Origin: Euptelea pleiosperma
Lineage: Eukaryota; Streptophyta; Magnoliopsida; Ranunculales; Eupteleaceae
Direction of reading: 5' to 3'
NCBI GenBank assembly: GCA_035048495.1
Contig: CM068542.1
Coordinates: 38,097,109 to 38,161,108 of the forward strand
DNA length: 64,000 bases
Shown here: positions 43,207 to 53,415 of the stretch, one piece after another
Layout of the letters: each line of letters begins with the position of its first letter
Position numbering within the stretch: the first letter of the stretch is position 1
Made by a program: the position numbers and the translations under genes
Notes under the pieces: model-generated
Databases searched by the model: none
Told to the model about the DNA's origin: nothing
What the model saw: the letters and a program-made list of their open reading frames with translations, nothing else

Positions 43207-44103
43207 TGAGTGCATGAAAACGTGCCATCTCACACGCTCTTTCAGGCTCATTGACTCCTGAATGATTGGCCCACCATTTTGATGGACCTACACACCAAAA
43301 TTAAGCCTGACTGGTGATCTCTAGCCATTCAATCTGAGTATAAAAAAACGAAAAACCAAAAAACGAAAAACAAAAAAAAATCAAGCTAGGGCTAGAAACT
43401 ACTCCATGAAAAAGTTCTAATGAGAGGATGATTGCTGGTTAACAGGTCCATAAAGTAGTGGGCGAATCATTCACAAATCAGTGGACCCGAAAGAGTATCT
43501 ACAGCTCCACAGGAAAGAAGTCCACAGACTGAATACGCTCTTCCCTTATTTAATGTAGCGAAACTTTGGAGAGAAGGGGACCCGAGAATACTGTAGATAC
43601 TTGGACAATTTTGCTATTCAATGTCAACAATGACGTGCAATGTCTAAAAAGTAGAGATGGTGACATTTTGGACTATGAAGTATAAACAAATCATACAAGC
43701 TAATGAAATGCTACTCTCCCTTTTTAGCTTCATCCGTCCCAAATGTTTTCCCGTTTTCGACATTTTGTACAAAACACCGTTTTCTTGCTCAAAATAGTAG
43801 GGTGGAGACCAAGGTTTAAATAAGACAGTTATAACGATATAACGTACAAGTAACCCTACTGGTATGTCTATTATAACGGAACACATCATGTTACAAAAAA
43901 AGTCAAAATAGGCTCGGGCTCCGAGGACCCCCTTTTTGTGACCCCTCTCGGGAGTTGTGTGCTCAGTCGTGGATTTAGAGAATCCAATGGTGGTTCAGCA
44001 CTGGCAAAAAGTGAATGCCAGCTCAGTTCTATCAACCACCGTGGCTGAGCACACGAATTCTTGAAGGGGGTCCGCTATTTTTGAAGTTTTTCAAAGAGTA
44101 CGT
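43207..44103. repeat. MITE and fragments
   Basis: Bases 43228-43500 are an inverted-repeat MITE ('cacgctctttcaggctcattga' left, 'aatcagtggacccgaaagagta' right). Bases 43812-43890 are a hAT MITE fragment. Bases 43918-44085 have short inverted arms (GAGGACCCCCTTTTT against GAAGGGGGTCC, with GTGTGCTCAG against CTGAGCACAC). Confidence 0.45.
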
Positions 44104-44450
44104 CTAGAGCTACACCCATTGCTTACATCCAATTTTTACAACCAGCGGTTAGACATAAATGGAAGTGATGTTGAACAATCCGACTATACATTGTATTGTC
44201 ATCGCTATGATGATCAGACCATTTAAACATTGCTAATTATATAAAATTTTGACCTAAAGTAACTGTTTAATTAGATGGTCTGGATCTTTCAAATTCAAGT
44301 CTTGACGAGGTTAGGAATTTCAAAATAGATTTTTTTTTTTTTGGGGAGGATGGTCTCCGCGGTGTGAACAATTCAATGTATGGTTGATTGTCCAGCATTG
44401 TCTCCGTGTGGACTCCACCACGGGATGTAAGAAATGGGTGTAGCTCTAGA
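44104..44450. mobile_element. inverted-repeat MITE with CTAGAGCTACACCCATT ends
   Basis: The left end CTAGAGCTACACCCATTGCT is inverted at the right (AATGGGTGTAGCTCTAG), and inner AACAATCCGACTATACATTG pairs with CAATGTATGGTTG. Second copy of the family at 13000-13380. Confidence 0.65.
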
Positions 44451-44673
44451 ATGACTCTTCGCCACTGCTTACGGCACTTTTGGCACTATAATTAGCATCA
44501 CCCCCCATGCAAGGATGACATACACAAATGGAGAAATTGTCCAAATCTTTAACCATAATGGCCTTGTGGCTCAAGTAGGTCGCAGTTAGAGTTAAGGATT
44601 CGTGTTCATTCGTGTGATGCATGATAGAGGCAGACAACAAACACAAAGAGTAGGCAAAGACAAACTACTAAGG

Positions 44674-44780
44674 TGGTGTTTGGTAAATTAAGTTATTAGA
44701 TCTAAAAGCTTAAAGTGCTTAAGGTCGGATAGCTTGTGGATGTTTTTGAAATGTTTATTAGGACACTTTCGTAAGTTTTT
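44674..44780. mobile_element. truncated left half of the AGGTGGCGTTTGG MITE
   Basis: CTAAGGTGGTGTTTGGTAAA and the following 100 bp match 18488-18660 with an internal deletion; the right half is missing, replaced by LINE sequence. Confidence 0.55.
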
Positions 44781-45425
44781 AAAAGAGAAAACTTAAAGAA
44801 AAGGGCATCCTCCAAATAGTGCTCCAATAGACTCCAAAAGAATTCAAAGAAGACCCACTTCTGTAAAAAAAAAGTATGACCAAATCTATATGGCAAAATT
44901 GCAATGCAACGGAAGATGATTTATGTTCTCACCACTAATAGACTTGCACATAATACAAATTATACGTACAATAATTAATCAATATCCACTTTCTAGCAAT
45001 TAAATTCTTCATAATGAGTTGTTTGTTCAAAGAAGCAACCCAAGCAAAGAAACGAACTTTGAAGAAAATTTTGGATTTTCAAATATTAAGAGGGATAAGA
45101 GCACCCCGATTTAGAATGAGTACAAGATAGATAATCCTCTTAGTAATTTTCAAAGATTTCATCATAATTCCAAGTTGTTCACTTTCTTGTACAAAGAGAT
45201 TTCTTGTGAGATCCAAATTCCAACAAGCTTCATGATTTGACCCATTCCAAAAAGAAATGATGTCCTGTCATTTTTGTTGTGATAGAGTGAACAAACGAGG
45301 GAATGCATCCTTAAAACAACTGTCACCACACCATGTGTCCTCCTAAAAGCTAATCTTAGTCTCATCACCTAACACTGGTCTAGACCTTAGTAACCAGAAC
45401 CGTCTAAGGGTGATACCGGTCCTAC
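44781..45425 (-). mobile_element. L1-type LINE fragment, zf-RVT portion
   Basis: On the minus strand it parallels the LINE at 53619-56390 (its 53950-54600 part): the zinc-binding region and the upstream 'SWDLDLTRNLFV...' area are visible but heavily shifted. Continuity with 46395-46715 indicates one LINE split by later DNA. Confidence 0.5.
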
Positions 45426-46394
45426 TCTCAAACCATGAACTCGTGGTTTGAATACGGATTCGCCTATAATTCGCGCTCCCTTGAGTTACAGTCTACACTC
45501 CAAAGTTTTAGAGATCACGGATTCACCTCCGGTCCCAAAATAATCATCTTTGTAAAGCTCATCAAATTCATACCTTCGATTTTCTCTGATCGTTGCTAGA
45601 AAAATCAGATTTTTGTTGGAAATCTTGATTTCTTCCCAAAAAATCTAGTTCAGTTGTCGGCATTTAAAAAATGAAGATCCTCGATCAAGTAGAAATTATT
45701 CAGATTTTAACAAAAATGGAAGATAAACAACACTAATCAAGGCTTTAAAGAACAAAAATGATCTCGAGATCTCACCTTTGTAGCTAAGTATTCGAGAATG
45801 GCTGTAAGATAAATAGGAGAGGTTCCTTAGAAGAGAAGAGAGTTTTCGTGTTTTCAAGAGATAATTTTGAGGAACCTCAAAGTTTGAGAAACCAGCCAAT
45901 GGGAATGAAGTACTTGGATAGGGATTTGAAGGGTTTAGATTGAACTCTATGTTTTTGTTTTGACAGCCCGATTTGTTTCAAAGAGGGGGTGAGAGCTTTC
46001 GGAAACTTTGTTTGGGTTTATCACTTCACCGTATAGCCCCTGGTGCTGAGCCATTTGATGACATAGAATTCTCATTTGTAACAAAATTTTGATATAATGT
46101 CGCTCACATTGCAACGTAGTACTTTTTGGGCCCACTAGCCCCATGAAGGTTCGGCTCATATCTTGGTGGACCAATACACCATAAATCAGTGTGATTGGTG
46201 ATATCTACCCCTTTAGATTATAGCACTTTTTCATCATGGGATTCATGAACAGGCCTATGGATCGGTACCAAACCCATGATGAAAGGTACTCAATCCAATG
46301 GCAATCACCAATCACACTAATTTATATATGTGTGTGTGTGTGTCACGCTTTGGAGGCGCTCCGAAGTTTGGGACCTTATTGAATTCGACGCTCT
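45426..46394. other. DNA separating two LINE halves, with a MITE
   Basis: About 970 bp of non-LINE sequence. Bases 46070-46325 are a MITE of the 'caaaattttgatat...ttgggcccactagccccatg' type with a (TG)n run at 46328-46342 next to it. No gene is recognised; bases 45540-45900 are AT-rich. Confidence 0.35.
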
Positions 46395-46715
46395 CGTGTA
46401 CTTGCACCCGCTTCCGCTTTACACTCTAGTCACTTAGGTCTAGACCCTTCCAAAAACCTCTCCTTAATCTTAAGAATACGCTTCCAAATCCCACACCCAA
46501 AGGATACCCTCAGATTCTTAGAGACCCAATCCTTTGGCCCAAACTTACTTGCTATCACTATAGGACAGAAACTTTGTCTCTCTTCCCAAGAGAGCCACAT
46601 TCACAAGGCCAATCTTTCTTTTGGTAGGCAAACTTGATCCCATTCACCAAATAATGATGAAAGGATCCTTCTTTGCCGCTCCAAAAGAAATCTCTCGTAA
46701 TCCTGCCCCATTATA
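46395..46715 (-). mobile_element. L1-type LINE fragment, second half
   Basis: The minus strand parallels the LINE at 54590-54900 (region joining RT and zf-RVT: plus-strand words 'ccttccaaaaacc', 'aatacgcttccaaatccc', 'accaaataatgatgaaagg', 'ctccaaaagaaat'). Confidence 0.5.
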
Positions 46716-46734
46716 TTGTGGAAGATTAGAAATT

Positions 46735-47440
46735 AACGCGTAGGGGAGGCACTGATCACATGGATGTTAAGCACACCTAACACCCATTTTTTTTTTTTTT
46801 GGATTTAGTACCTAAAAAAACATGCTTGAATGCAATGGCTACAATCATTTTATTTTTTATTTTTTTTGTAATAGGCCACAATCACTTCTTAAGAAGTGCT
46901 AAAAATGTAATGGTTAAAGATACCGATTAGAACGATTGATGCGTATCTCATCCATCAAAGGCTGGGCTAAACATCCATAGGGGTACTGGGACAGAAAATG
47001 AGCCTAGGGCAACTCATCCAACCATGAACGCATACATGGAAGGTACATATCTAAGGCAATTAAACTCGTATCCTGAAATCAATCCAGTCGCTTGATCTAT
47101 TCATCCAATAACAAAAGCATTTCATGCACCGTCGAGTTCGGTCAAAGCAGAGTCGCTTTGATTATTGTATAATTGGTTGGGTTGAATTTGGGATGCGTCC
47201 TATATAATGGGTTGTAGCATTTATATATATTTGATCACGAAAGACAACTGTGGGCCACGTGGTGCTCTCATAGAGACCACTGACCATATGGATATATGGT
47301 CCATCTCTAGCTGGACCTACAGACAAAAAATCATCCTGATTGGTGATTTGTAACCGTTGGATCTATGTACCCCAAATAATGGTCGAATCAGGGTAAAAAA
47401 CAACCCGTTAAAAGATTCAAATCTAACGGTTAGGAATCCG
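46735..47440. repeat. MITE cluster upstream of the SDR gene
   Basis: Bases 46740-46995 form an inverted-repeat MITE ('gcactgatcacatggatgtt' left, 'aaacatccataggggtactgg' right). Bases 47245-47440 are one arm plus core of another, with CACGTG at 47256-47261, about 475 bp upstream of the SDR start. TATATAA-type words occur at 47200 and 47222. Confidence 0.45.
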
Positions 47441-47506
47441 TGGCGGCAGAGGATGAGAAAGCATGACCCTTCATGCTACTCGGCAGTATGAAGTATGAAC
47501 TATGTA

Positions 47507-47552
47507 GAGAGAGAGGGGGAGAAGGAGGGAGAGGGAGAGAGAGAGAGTGAGA
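47507..47552. repeat. GA-rich microsatellite in the SDR leader
   Basis: An interrupted (GA)n/GGGAGA tract just upstream of the SDR start, a common feature of plant core promoters and 5' untranslated regions. Confidence 0.7.
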
Positions 47553-47735
47553 GAGTATAACTTTCCACAAGGAGACACTCTCAACCTCACACACACGTCT
47601 AGGGCAAAATGCCCTTCGTGGAGGAGGCAGAAACAGCGGAGAAGGAGGTCGCCCAAACCACCCAACCCACCACCAGCTGTTAAACACTCAAGGAGAGGAG
47701 GTGTTCCTCCCTCTCCATGCGCCAGGCCAGCTAAG

Positions 47736-48836
47736 ATGCGCAACGTGTCGACCGCCGTTTCACCGAAAGGCATAGTCGCCGTGGTCGGCGTGGGCCCAAA
47801 GCTCGGTCGGTCCATCGCTCGCAAGTTCGCCCACGAAGGCTACACCGTCGCCATCCTTGCACGAGACCTCGGGAGACTATCAAGGTTCGCAGATGAGATT
47901 GCCCGAGAAGAGAAAGCCCAGGTGTTCGCAATCCGCATCGATTGCTCCGACTCTCGGAGCGTTCGAGAGGCCTTCGAAGGGGTACTCTCACTTGGGTTCG
48001 TCGAAGTTCTGGTCTACAACGCATGCCAGCCCGTCTCATGGCCCCCCACCAACTTCACCGACATCCGCATCGATTCCTTCGAGAAATCCCTCGCCGTCTC
48101 CAGCGTCGGTGCTTTCCACTGCGCCCAACAGGTGTATATGCCTCTCCTACCCATTTTATTTACATTGAATACTGCAATTTCCTCTCTGGGTTTTGGGTAA
48201 ATTTGGAATTTTTCGTGGCTGAAGGTTATCCCGGGTATGGTTGATAGAGGGAAAGGGACCATCCTCTTCACCGGCTGTTCTGCTTCTCTCAATGGCATTG
48301 CTGGTTACTCTGAATTAAGTGAGCTTAATTAATCTTAATCAAACAATACCCCACTTTTGTTTTCCTTCTAATTAAGCAAAAAAAGAATGGAATCTTGATT
48401 AGTACAATATATACAGGCTGCGGAAAATTCGCTCTGAGAGCTCTCTCACAATGCCTGGCGAGAGAATTCCAACCTTTGGGTGTCCACGTCGCGCACGTTA
48501 TCATCGACGGTATCATCGGCACACCCAGGTTCGTTGAGACATTTTATTTTCTTAATTAAACATTTAAAACGCTAACGTAAACCGTGGGTGGCGAATAAAA
48601 GACATACAACAACGCAGTTACAAACTTACAATTGAGTTGGTGTCAGGTCGTCGTCATCGTCGTCGTCTTCGTTGTCTACGTCGCAGAGATCGTCGGTTGG
48701 GGAACAACAGAGCGGAGTGGACGGTTCTATGGACCCGGACGCTTTGGCTCAGACTTACTGGCACTTGCACGTTCAGGACCGGACCGCTTGGACCCAGGAG
48801 ATCGACCTCCGTCCCTCCAACCAGAGATACTTCTAG
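47736..48836 (+). CDS. atypical plant short-chain dehydrogenase/reductase
   Basis: Four exons join in frame with GT-AG borders: 47736-48131, 48225-48318, 48417-48528 and 48647-48836 (792 nt, 263 residues). The Rossmann start is AVVGVGPKLGRSIA (glycines 18, 20, 24). The fold continues with LVYNACQP (N95) and VIPGMVDRGKGTILFTGCSAS. S151 and K167 of the SDR tetrad are present, but the tyrosine position four before K167 is Leu163 (ELSCGK) and the helix-4 asparagine aligns with Ser122. The C-terminus (MDPDALAQTYWHLHVQDRTAW...DLRPSN) marks a conserved plant/bacterial subgroup. NAD(P) binding is likely; substrate unknown and classical catalysis doubtful. The start is the ATG just before the fold; an in-frame ATG at 47547 would add a 63-residue basic leader of unproven reality. 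Exon 4 opens with eight serines from a TCG repeat. Confidence 0.85.
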
Positions 48837-49136
48837 TTCTAGACTCAGTAGGTTTTATTTTCATTAATTATGGAGCTTGTAAATGGTTTGTTCGTGTTTT
48901 TATTTTTAGTTTACGATGATTTGTGTGTAAATCGCGTGTTTGGGTTATATTATGTGCTTGCTTTTCTTGGTTAAGTATTAGCCATACGATTATCAATTGT
49001 TTTATTACGAAGATTCTCTCTTTGCCTGGGAAAAGGAGGTGGGCTCCAGGGGAAAGTAAATATGTACGGCTGGTGTGAGGAAATCGTGGACATTAAGAGT
49101 AGTTCGTGTCCTCTTTGAAGACACAAGTGTTGGTAT
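48837..49136. other. SDR 3' flank
   Basis: T-rich sequence after the SDR stop; no canonical AATAAA is seen close by. No other feature is recognised. Confidence 0.35.
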
Positions 49137-49500
49137 ACTTCGAGTAGATCGTCCGTCATCGAAGTTGATGACGGACCACAGTATGTGCCGCTTGGGACAC
49201 TCTTGCAGACCACCGACCTTATGGATGTTTGTCCCATCCGTGGCTGGACCTACTTATAAAATCTCAAGACTGATTAATGATTTCTAACCTTTGGATCTGG
49301 GTACCCCAAATAATGCTCGAAATCCCACGGTTAAAAATAAGCCGTGAAAAGACTCTACTCCAACTGTTAGAAGTCACTAATCAAGCTGAATTTTGGTACG
49401 TGGGTCCACCTACGGTCAGTTGTCTCTGAGAGTGATACGTGGCTAATACTGTGGACCGTCATTAACGTTGATGACGGACGTCCGTCGTCACGGATCTACT
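49137..49500. mobile_element. inverted-repeat MITE with GAGTAGATC ends
   Basis: The left arm (GAGTAGATCGTCCGTCATCG, GTTGATGACGGACC) pairs with the right (GACCGTCATTAACGTTGATG, CGGATCTACTC). The core carries 'atgtttgtcccatcc' and 'aatcaagctga' words. The outer arms are short and the DGACGGAC word is repeated within them. Confidence 0.55.
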
Positions 49501-49715
49501 CGGTGTACTTCTGCTTCCTTGCAACACAAAAAGTATCTGTCACAGGACCCGAGATAAATTTAAGAGAGGGCACTCTCAGTCAAAAAGCTCATAACGTTGT
49601 CAGATGATATTTTCTTTGAGTAGCCGTCATTTGGTGGACCCTACCTCGAACTGGACTCTCTGATCGCTGCCGTTCGTATAGTTAAATGGTTGGTACGGAT
49701 GGATCATTACTTGAA
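49501..49715. other. unassigned spacer
   Basis: No feature is recognised other than the 9-bp duplication TTACTTGAA at 49707-49715 belonging to the next element. Confidence 0.3.
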
Positions 49716-49729
49716 GGGTAGCTCTACGG

Positions 49730-49910
49730 GAGTAAAACTTCTGTCACAATGGGATTGCAAATCACACAAAACACAGCCAATGACTTCTCGGCACGTACAC
49801 CTAAAAAGCAAAAGCACATGGGTACGTTGCAAAAGCACTCGTGTACGTGCCGAGAACTCATTGGCTGTGTTTTGTGTGATTTACAATTTCGTGTGATGGA
49901 AGTTTTACTC
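49730..49910. mobile_element. GAGTAAAACTT palindromic MITE inside a terminal repeat
   Basis: A 181-bp near-perfect inverted repeat, GAGTAAAACTTCTGTCACAA to ATGGAAGTTTTACTC. GCTCTACGG (49721-49729) and GCTCTATGG (49911-49919) form a 9-bp duplication with one mismatch, so it landed in the host element's left terminal repeat. Confidence 0.75.
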
Positions 49911-50275
49911 GCTCTATGGGCCCACCTTTTTCGGCTGGGCACCAACATTTGATGGGCACCCACGTCAATTAGAGGGCCCCTGTTTGGGCACCCCATTCTG
50001 CTGGGCATCCACATTAAAATCCAAAAAAAATTTCTGACTTGGGTTCCTAGCCGTAGGTGCCATGGTAACCACGACTGGCTTGGCCGTGGCTGCCATGGTG
50101 GCCACAGTAGTTCCAAGCCGTGGAGGCAAAATATATATATTTTTTTTTGTGGGAGTATGGCATGCTCCAAACCACCACTCCACCACCACTCTACCATCAC
50201 CACAATTCCAACACCATCACCTCCGACGAGAGAGAGAGAGAGAGAGAGAGAGGTACCTCCAGTGATGGCGTCCTC

Positions 50276-50375
50276 ATCCTCTTCTTCTTCTTCTTCTCCC
50301 TTTTTCTTCCTCCTCCTCCTCCTCCTCCCTCCTCCTCCTCCTCCTCCTCCTCCTCCTCCTTCTTCTTCTTCTCTA
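50276..50375. repeat. CTT/CTC trinucleotide pyrimidine tract
   Basis: About 100 bp that are almost pure pyrimidine on the plus strand, directly after a GA run at 50228-50252. It generates spurious Ser/Pro-rich and Glu/Gly-rich frames. Confidence 0.85.
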
Positions 50376-50500
50376 TTTTTTTTTTCAGTGTGGGTGCCCA
50401 AACAAAACTGTAAAGGATGGGAGAGGGCAATTTGGTCCTCAAAAATTAGTTTTTTTTGTGGGTGCCCGGCTTAAAGAGGTGGGTGCCCGTAGAGCGACCC

Positions 50501-50613
50501 TTACTTGAAGTGCCAAAAGGCATCATGTTATACCTCTTCAATTTTCTGTTCTTTTGGAAGGGGAAACAAAATGGACTAATGCTGCAACTTAGGAGAGTGA
50601 AAGAGAGAATTTA

Positions 50614-50654
<41 letters not shown>

Positions 50655-50997
50655 AGAGAAAGAGTGCAATAGAGAGACAGGCCTGCAGCGGGCTAGGCTG
50701 CGCTAAAAATCCGAAGCTTGGACCTTGCCCAAGGCCAGGGTCGGGCTCAACCAAGTTAACAGGCAAAACTAAGCATGGCAATTTGGCACGTAGGGCCATG
50801 TCGATCAAGACTGCTAGTGACTTGGACCGGGTTTAAAATTTTTCCAAGCCCAGGTCCAGCCCGTGGCTCGTTCCATGGTCAGGATAACGAATAACGGGCT
50901 TGGTCACGGGCTAGGCCGTGGGCTTTTATTTGTTGGGTTTTGGGTTTGGGTTGGGGTTCGGGCTTCACTTTTGATGTGTAAATGGGCCAAATTGCCA
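50501..50997. other. unassigned with a GA run
   Basis: A (GA)n run lies at 50616-50650. Bases 50690-50990 are rich in GGGCT, GGCCCA and GGTTTGGG words resembling hAT MITE interiors, but no termini were placed. Confidence 0.35.
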
Positions 50998-51382
50998 GTT
51001 TGGGCACCCCACCCCTTCTCCTTCATTTTTCTCTCTCTACTGTTATCTCTCTCTTTCCTCTCCTCTCCCTCACTTTATCTCACTCTCTCCTCTCCTCTCC
51101 TCACTGTCTCACTCTCTCTCTCTCTCTCTCTCCTCGCTGTCTTACACACTCTCTCTCTCTCCGTGGGGGCTAAAAGCCAAAGAGAGGGGGGGGGAGGGAG
51201 GGGAGAGAGAGAAACGGAGAGGGAAATATTGAGGGAGAGGGAGAAAGAGAGATGAAGGGAGTGCGAGAAGGATAGGGGAGAGACGGAGTGAGAGAAGGAG
51301 AGAGTGAGGGAGTGAAAGAAGGAGAGTGAGGGAGAGGAGAGAGAGAGAGAAAACGAAGGAGAAGGGGTGGGGTGCCCAAACT
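50998..51382. repeat. long purine/pyrimidine foldback (hairpin)
   Basis: The left arm begins AGTTTGGGCACCCCACCCCT and runs through a CT-rich stretch to about 51160; a short loop (CGTGGGGGCTAAAAGCC) follows; the right arm is AG-rich and ends AGGGGTGGGGTGCCCAAACT. Transcribed, it could form a hairpin of about 170 bp. With the following GTGGGTGCCCGTAGAGCGACCC (to 51451) it looks like a second, left-truncated copy of the element at 49716-50500. Confidence 0.7.
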
Positions 51383-51699
51383 AAAAGGAGGGGCATTTTT
51401 GTCCCATGTGGGTGCCCAGCCAAATAGTGTGGGTGCCCGTAGAGCGACCCTTAAACACCCCTCTACTATTTCAGTGTTGTCAACCTTAAGGAGAACTCTT
51501 CCATAAGATCATCAATGGTGTAGATCCAAGGAAGATATCCTCCTGAGGCTCGCTACAGTATACCCATTAGGGCTGCAACTTGGGCGGGCTCAACTCGATC
51601 CCGACGAGTTGAACCCAACATTAGGGTTGGGTTGGGTTGGGTTAGGGTTGAGGCTTGGCCCAACCCGACCCAACCCGAGCCCGACTTACAAACTATATA
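51383..51699. other. second Mutator-type right end and unassigned spacer
   Basis: GTGGGTGCCCGTAGAGCGAC at 51429-51448 repeats the right terminal repeat of the 49716 element. From 51566 a GGGCTGCAACTTGGGCGGG end like that at 3015 begins, followed by GGGTTGGGTTGGG runs; its partner end was not found. Confidence 0.4.
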
Positions 51700-52724
51700 T
51701 CTATATAACAAAACAGGACAATTGTCTCCCCTTCTTATCCGACTTCATAAAGGATGGCCGAGATCTTATCACACCAAATGGATAGTGGATCTCAACCTCT
51801 CACACCTAATTTTGCAAAAGCTTTGTCGATGAGTGTCATGGGCATGAGTCACCTATTATTTACCTACATATACGGAATGAAATGGGTTGGATTTACATAT
51901 AGCCCAAGGGTCAGACTCAGGAGCCCCACTTTTTATGCCTCGAGAGGGGTGTTACCATTAAAACGGATTGAAACAGCTAGGGCAAAAATGGAAAAAATGG
52001 ATTTTAATGATTTTAACGAAAAAAAGTGGTGTTGAAATTCAAATTTTAAATTTTGAAATTTGAAATTTAAAAATAAAAAAAAATAGAATTTAACGGAAAT
52101 TTAATGGTTTTCTTATACCCCTCTTATCTTATATGGCTTCAATAATGAGTGGCTGAGATCCACTATGCTTCGTATCGATGGCTAAGATTAACTCCCACCC
52201 GATTTTGACAAACGCTTTGTCGGAAAGTGCCGCGGGCCCCACCTACACATATATCAAGACAACTCAGTTGTATTCTCTTATCTTATCCATCCATCTAATG
52301 TGGATGGTTAGATAAAGAGTGGTTGAGATCAAATCCATCAATCTAAGGTGGACAGTTAGATTTCAGCCACTCAATCCGCCTCAATTTATTCAAAATTTAA
52401 ATTTCAACACCGTTATTTTTTGTTATTTCTGTTATTTTCCCATTTCTCCCTCTGTGCGTTACAATCCATTATAATGGAAAAAACGGTAACGCCCCAGTCC
52501 GTTATACCGTTTGAGTGCTGAAGGTACCCAATTTTTGCAAACGCTTTTGTCGGAGAGTGCCGTGGGCATGGGCCATTTACTATTCTATATAACAAAACAC
52601 ATTGATTGTCTCCCTACTTATACCTCCTCTAATCCTCCCCCAAATGGACGGTGGATCTCCGCCACTCACCTGATTTTGGCAAATTCTTTGTCAAGGAGTG
52701 CCGATGGCACGGGGCACCCACTAG
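51700..52724 (+). mobile_element. tandem array of short non-autonomous Helitrons (array 3, opposite orientation)
   Basis: The plus strand starts TCTATATAACAAAACAGGAC at 51700 (preceded by A) and ends CACGGGGCACCCACTAG at 52724 (followed by T). An internal junction at 52584 (TTACTAT|TCTATATAACAAAACA) starts a 141-bp unit. The first part contains the AT-rich filler and GGTGTTACC word shared with array 2, and a middle unit (about 52250-52583) carries the hAT-derived 'GGTAACGCCCCAGTCCGTTA' segment. Confidence 0.65.
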
Positions 52725-53053
52725 TATATATATATCGACAAATATCCACACTACATTTTGGCAAATGCAGCAACCCATGGATGTTTGTCCTTACCAACTA
52801 CAACCTTTGTGTGATATTACAAAATGTCATAGAAACTACATTTTGGCATTTTACATGATCGGTTGATAGTGAAAATATCATATTTTTCTCTAACGATTGT
52901 TTTTAGTTATTTCTTTAGTGACTTTTATCATGCATTTGAGTTAATGAACTTTTCCGTTATTATGAAAATATCATGTTTCTTTCACGAGCTTTGGAAATGA
53001 AGTTATGCTATTATTTAATGGTTAGCACAACGGCTATTGTATTGACCGATATA
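52725..53053. other. unassigned spacer
   Basis: AT-rich DNA with weak 'acattttggca' direct repeats at 52753 and 52840. No gene is recognised. Confidence 0.3.
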
Positions 53054-53415
53054 TAGGGGTGTCAATTTTACCCGTTTAACCGGAACCGAATCGGAACCAA
53101 AACCGAAAACACCGATTTCGGTTCCACATTTTTGGGAACCGATTAAAAAGTAACCGGAACCGAACCGAATCGACAATAATGATTCCGATTCTGGGTAGCC
53201 TATTACGGAACCGAAACTGATAAGAACCAGTACCAATAAATAAATATAGTGTAAATATTGTTATATTCTCAAGATTTGGCTCAATATACCCAGAATCGGA
53301 ACCAGAACCGACATAAATACATAATCGGTTCCGATTCCGGATCTATCACTTTGAGAACCGGAACCATTAAGGAACCGAACTGATAAGAACCGGAATCGAC
53401 CCATTGACACCCCTA
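53054..53415. mobile_element. hAT MITE with TAGGGGTGTCAAT ends and ACCGGAACC-rich interior
   Basis: The ends TAGGGGTGTCAAT and ATTGACACCCCTA are exact inverted copies. The perfect 8-bp duplication CCGATATA flanks it (53046-53053, 53416-53423), diagnostic of hAT. The interior is a degenerate array of CGGAACCGA/TCGGTTCC words around a conserved AT-rich centre that recurs at 57836-58240. Confidence 0.8.

Larger units (their letters stand above)
49716..50500. mobile_element. Mutator-like MITE (GGGTCGCTCTACGGGC ends) with nested insertion
   Basis: The left end GGGTAGCTCTACGG is inverted at the right as CCCGTAGAGCGACCC. The perfect 9-bp duplication TTACTTGAA flanks it (49707-49715, 50501-50509). 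Inside are 'gtgggtgcccg' words, a GA run (50228-50252) and a CTTCTT/CTCCTC tract (50270-50375). The left terminal repeat is interrupted by the palindromic MITE at 49730-49910. Long minus-strand and plus-strand frames across the microsatellite are artefacts. Confidence 0.7.

Noticed and set aside
47547..47735. In-frame N-terminal extension of the SDR gene as a transit peptide
   Set aside because: Basic and Pro-rich, but overlaps a GA-rich leader and is not needed by the fold; kept only as an alternative start.
49724..50401. A 225-codon minus-strand frame with Glu/Gly-rich and Ser-rich runs
   Set aside because: It reads through a trinucleotide microsatellite and a palindromic MITE; no domain, and composition follows the repeat.
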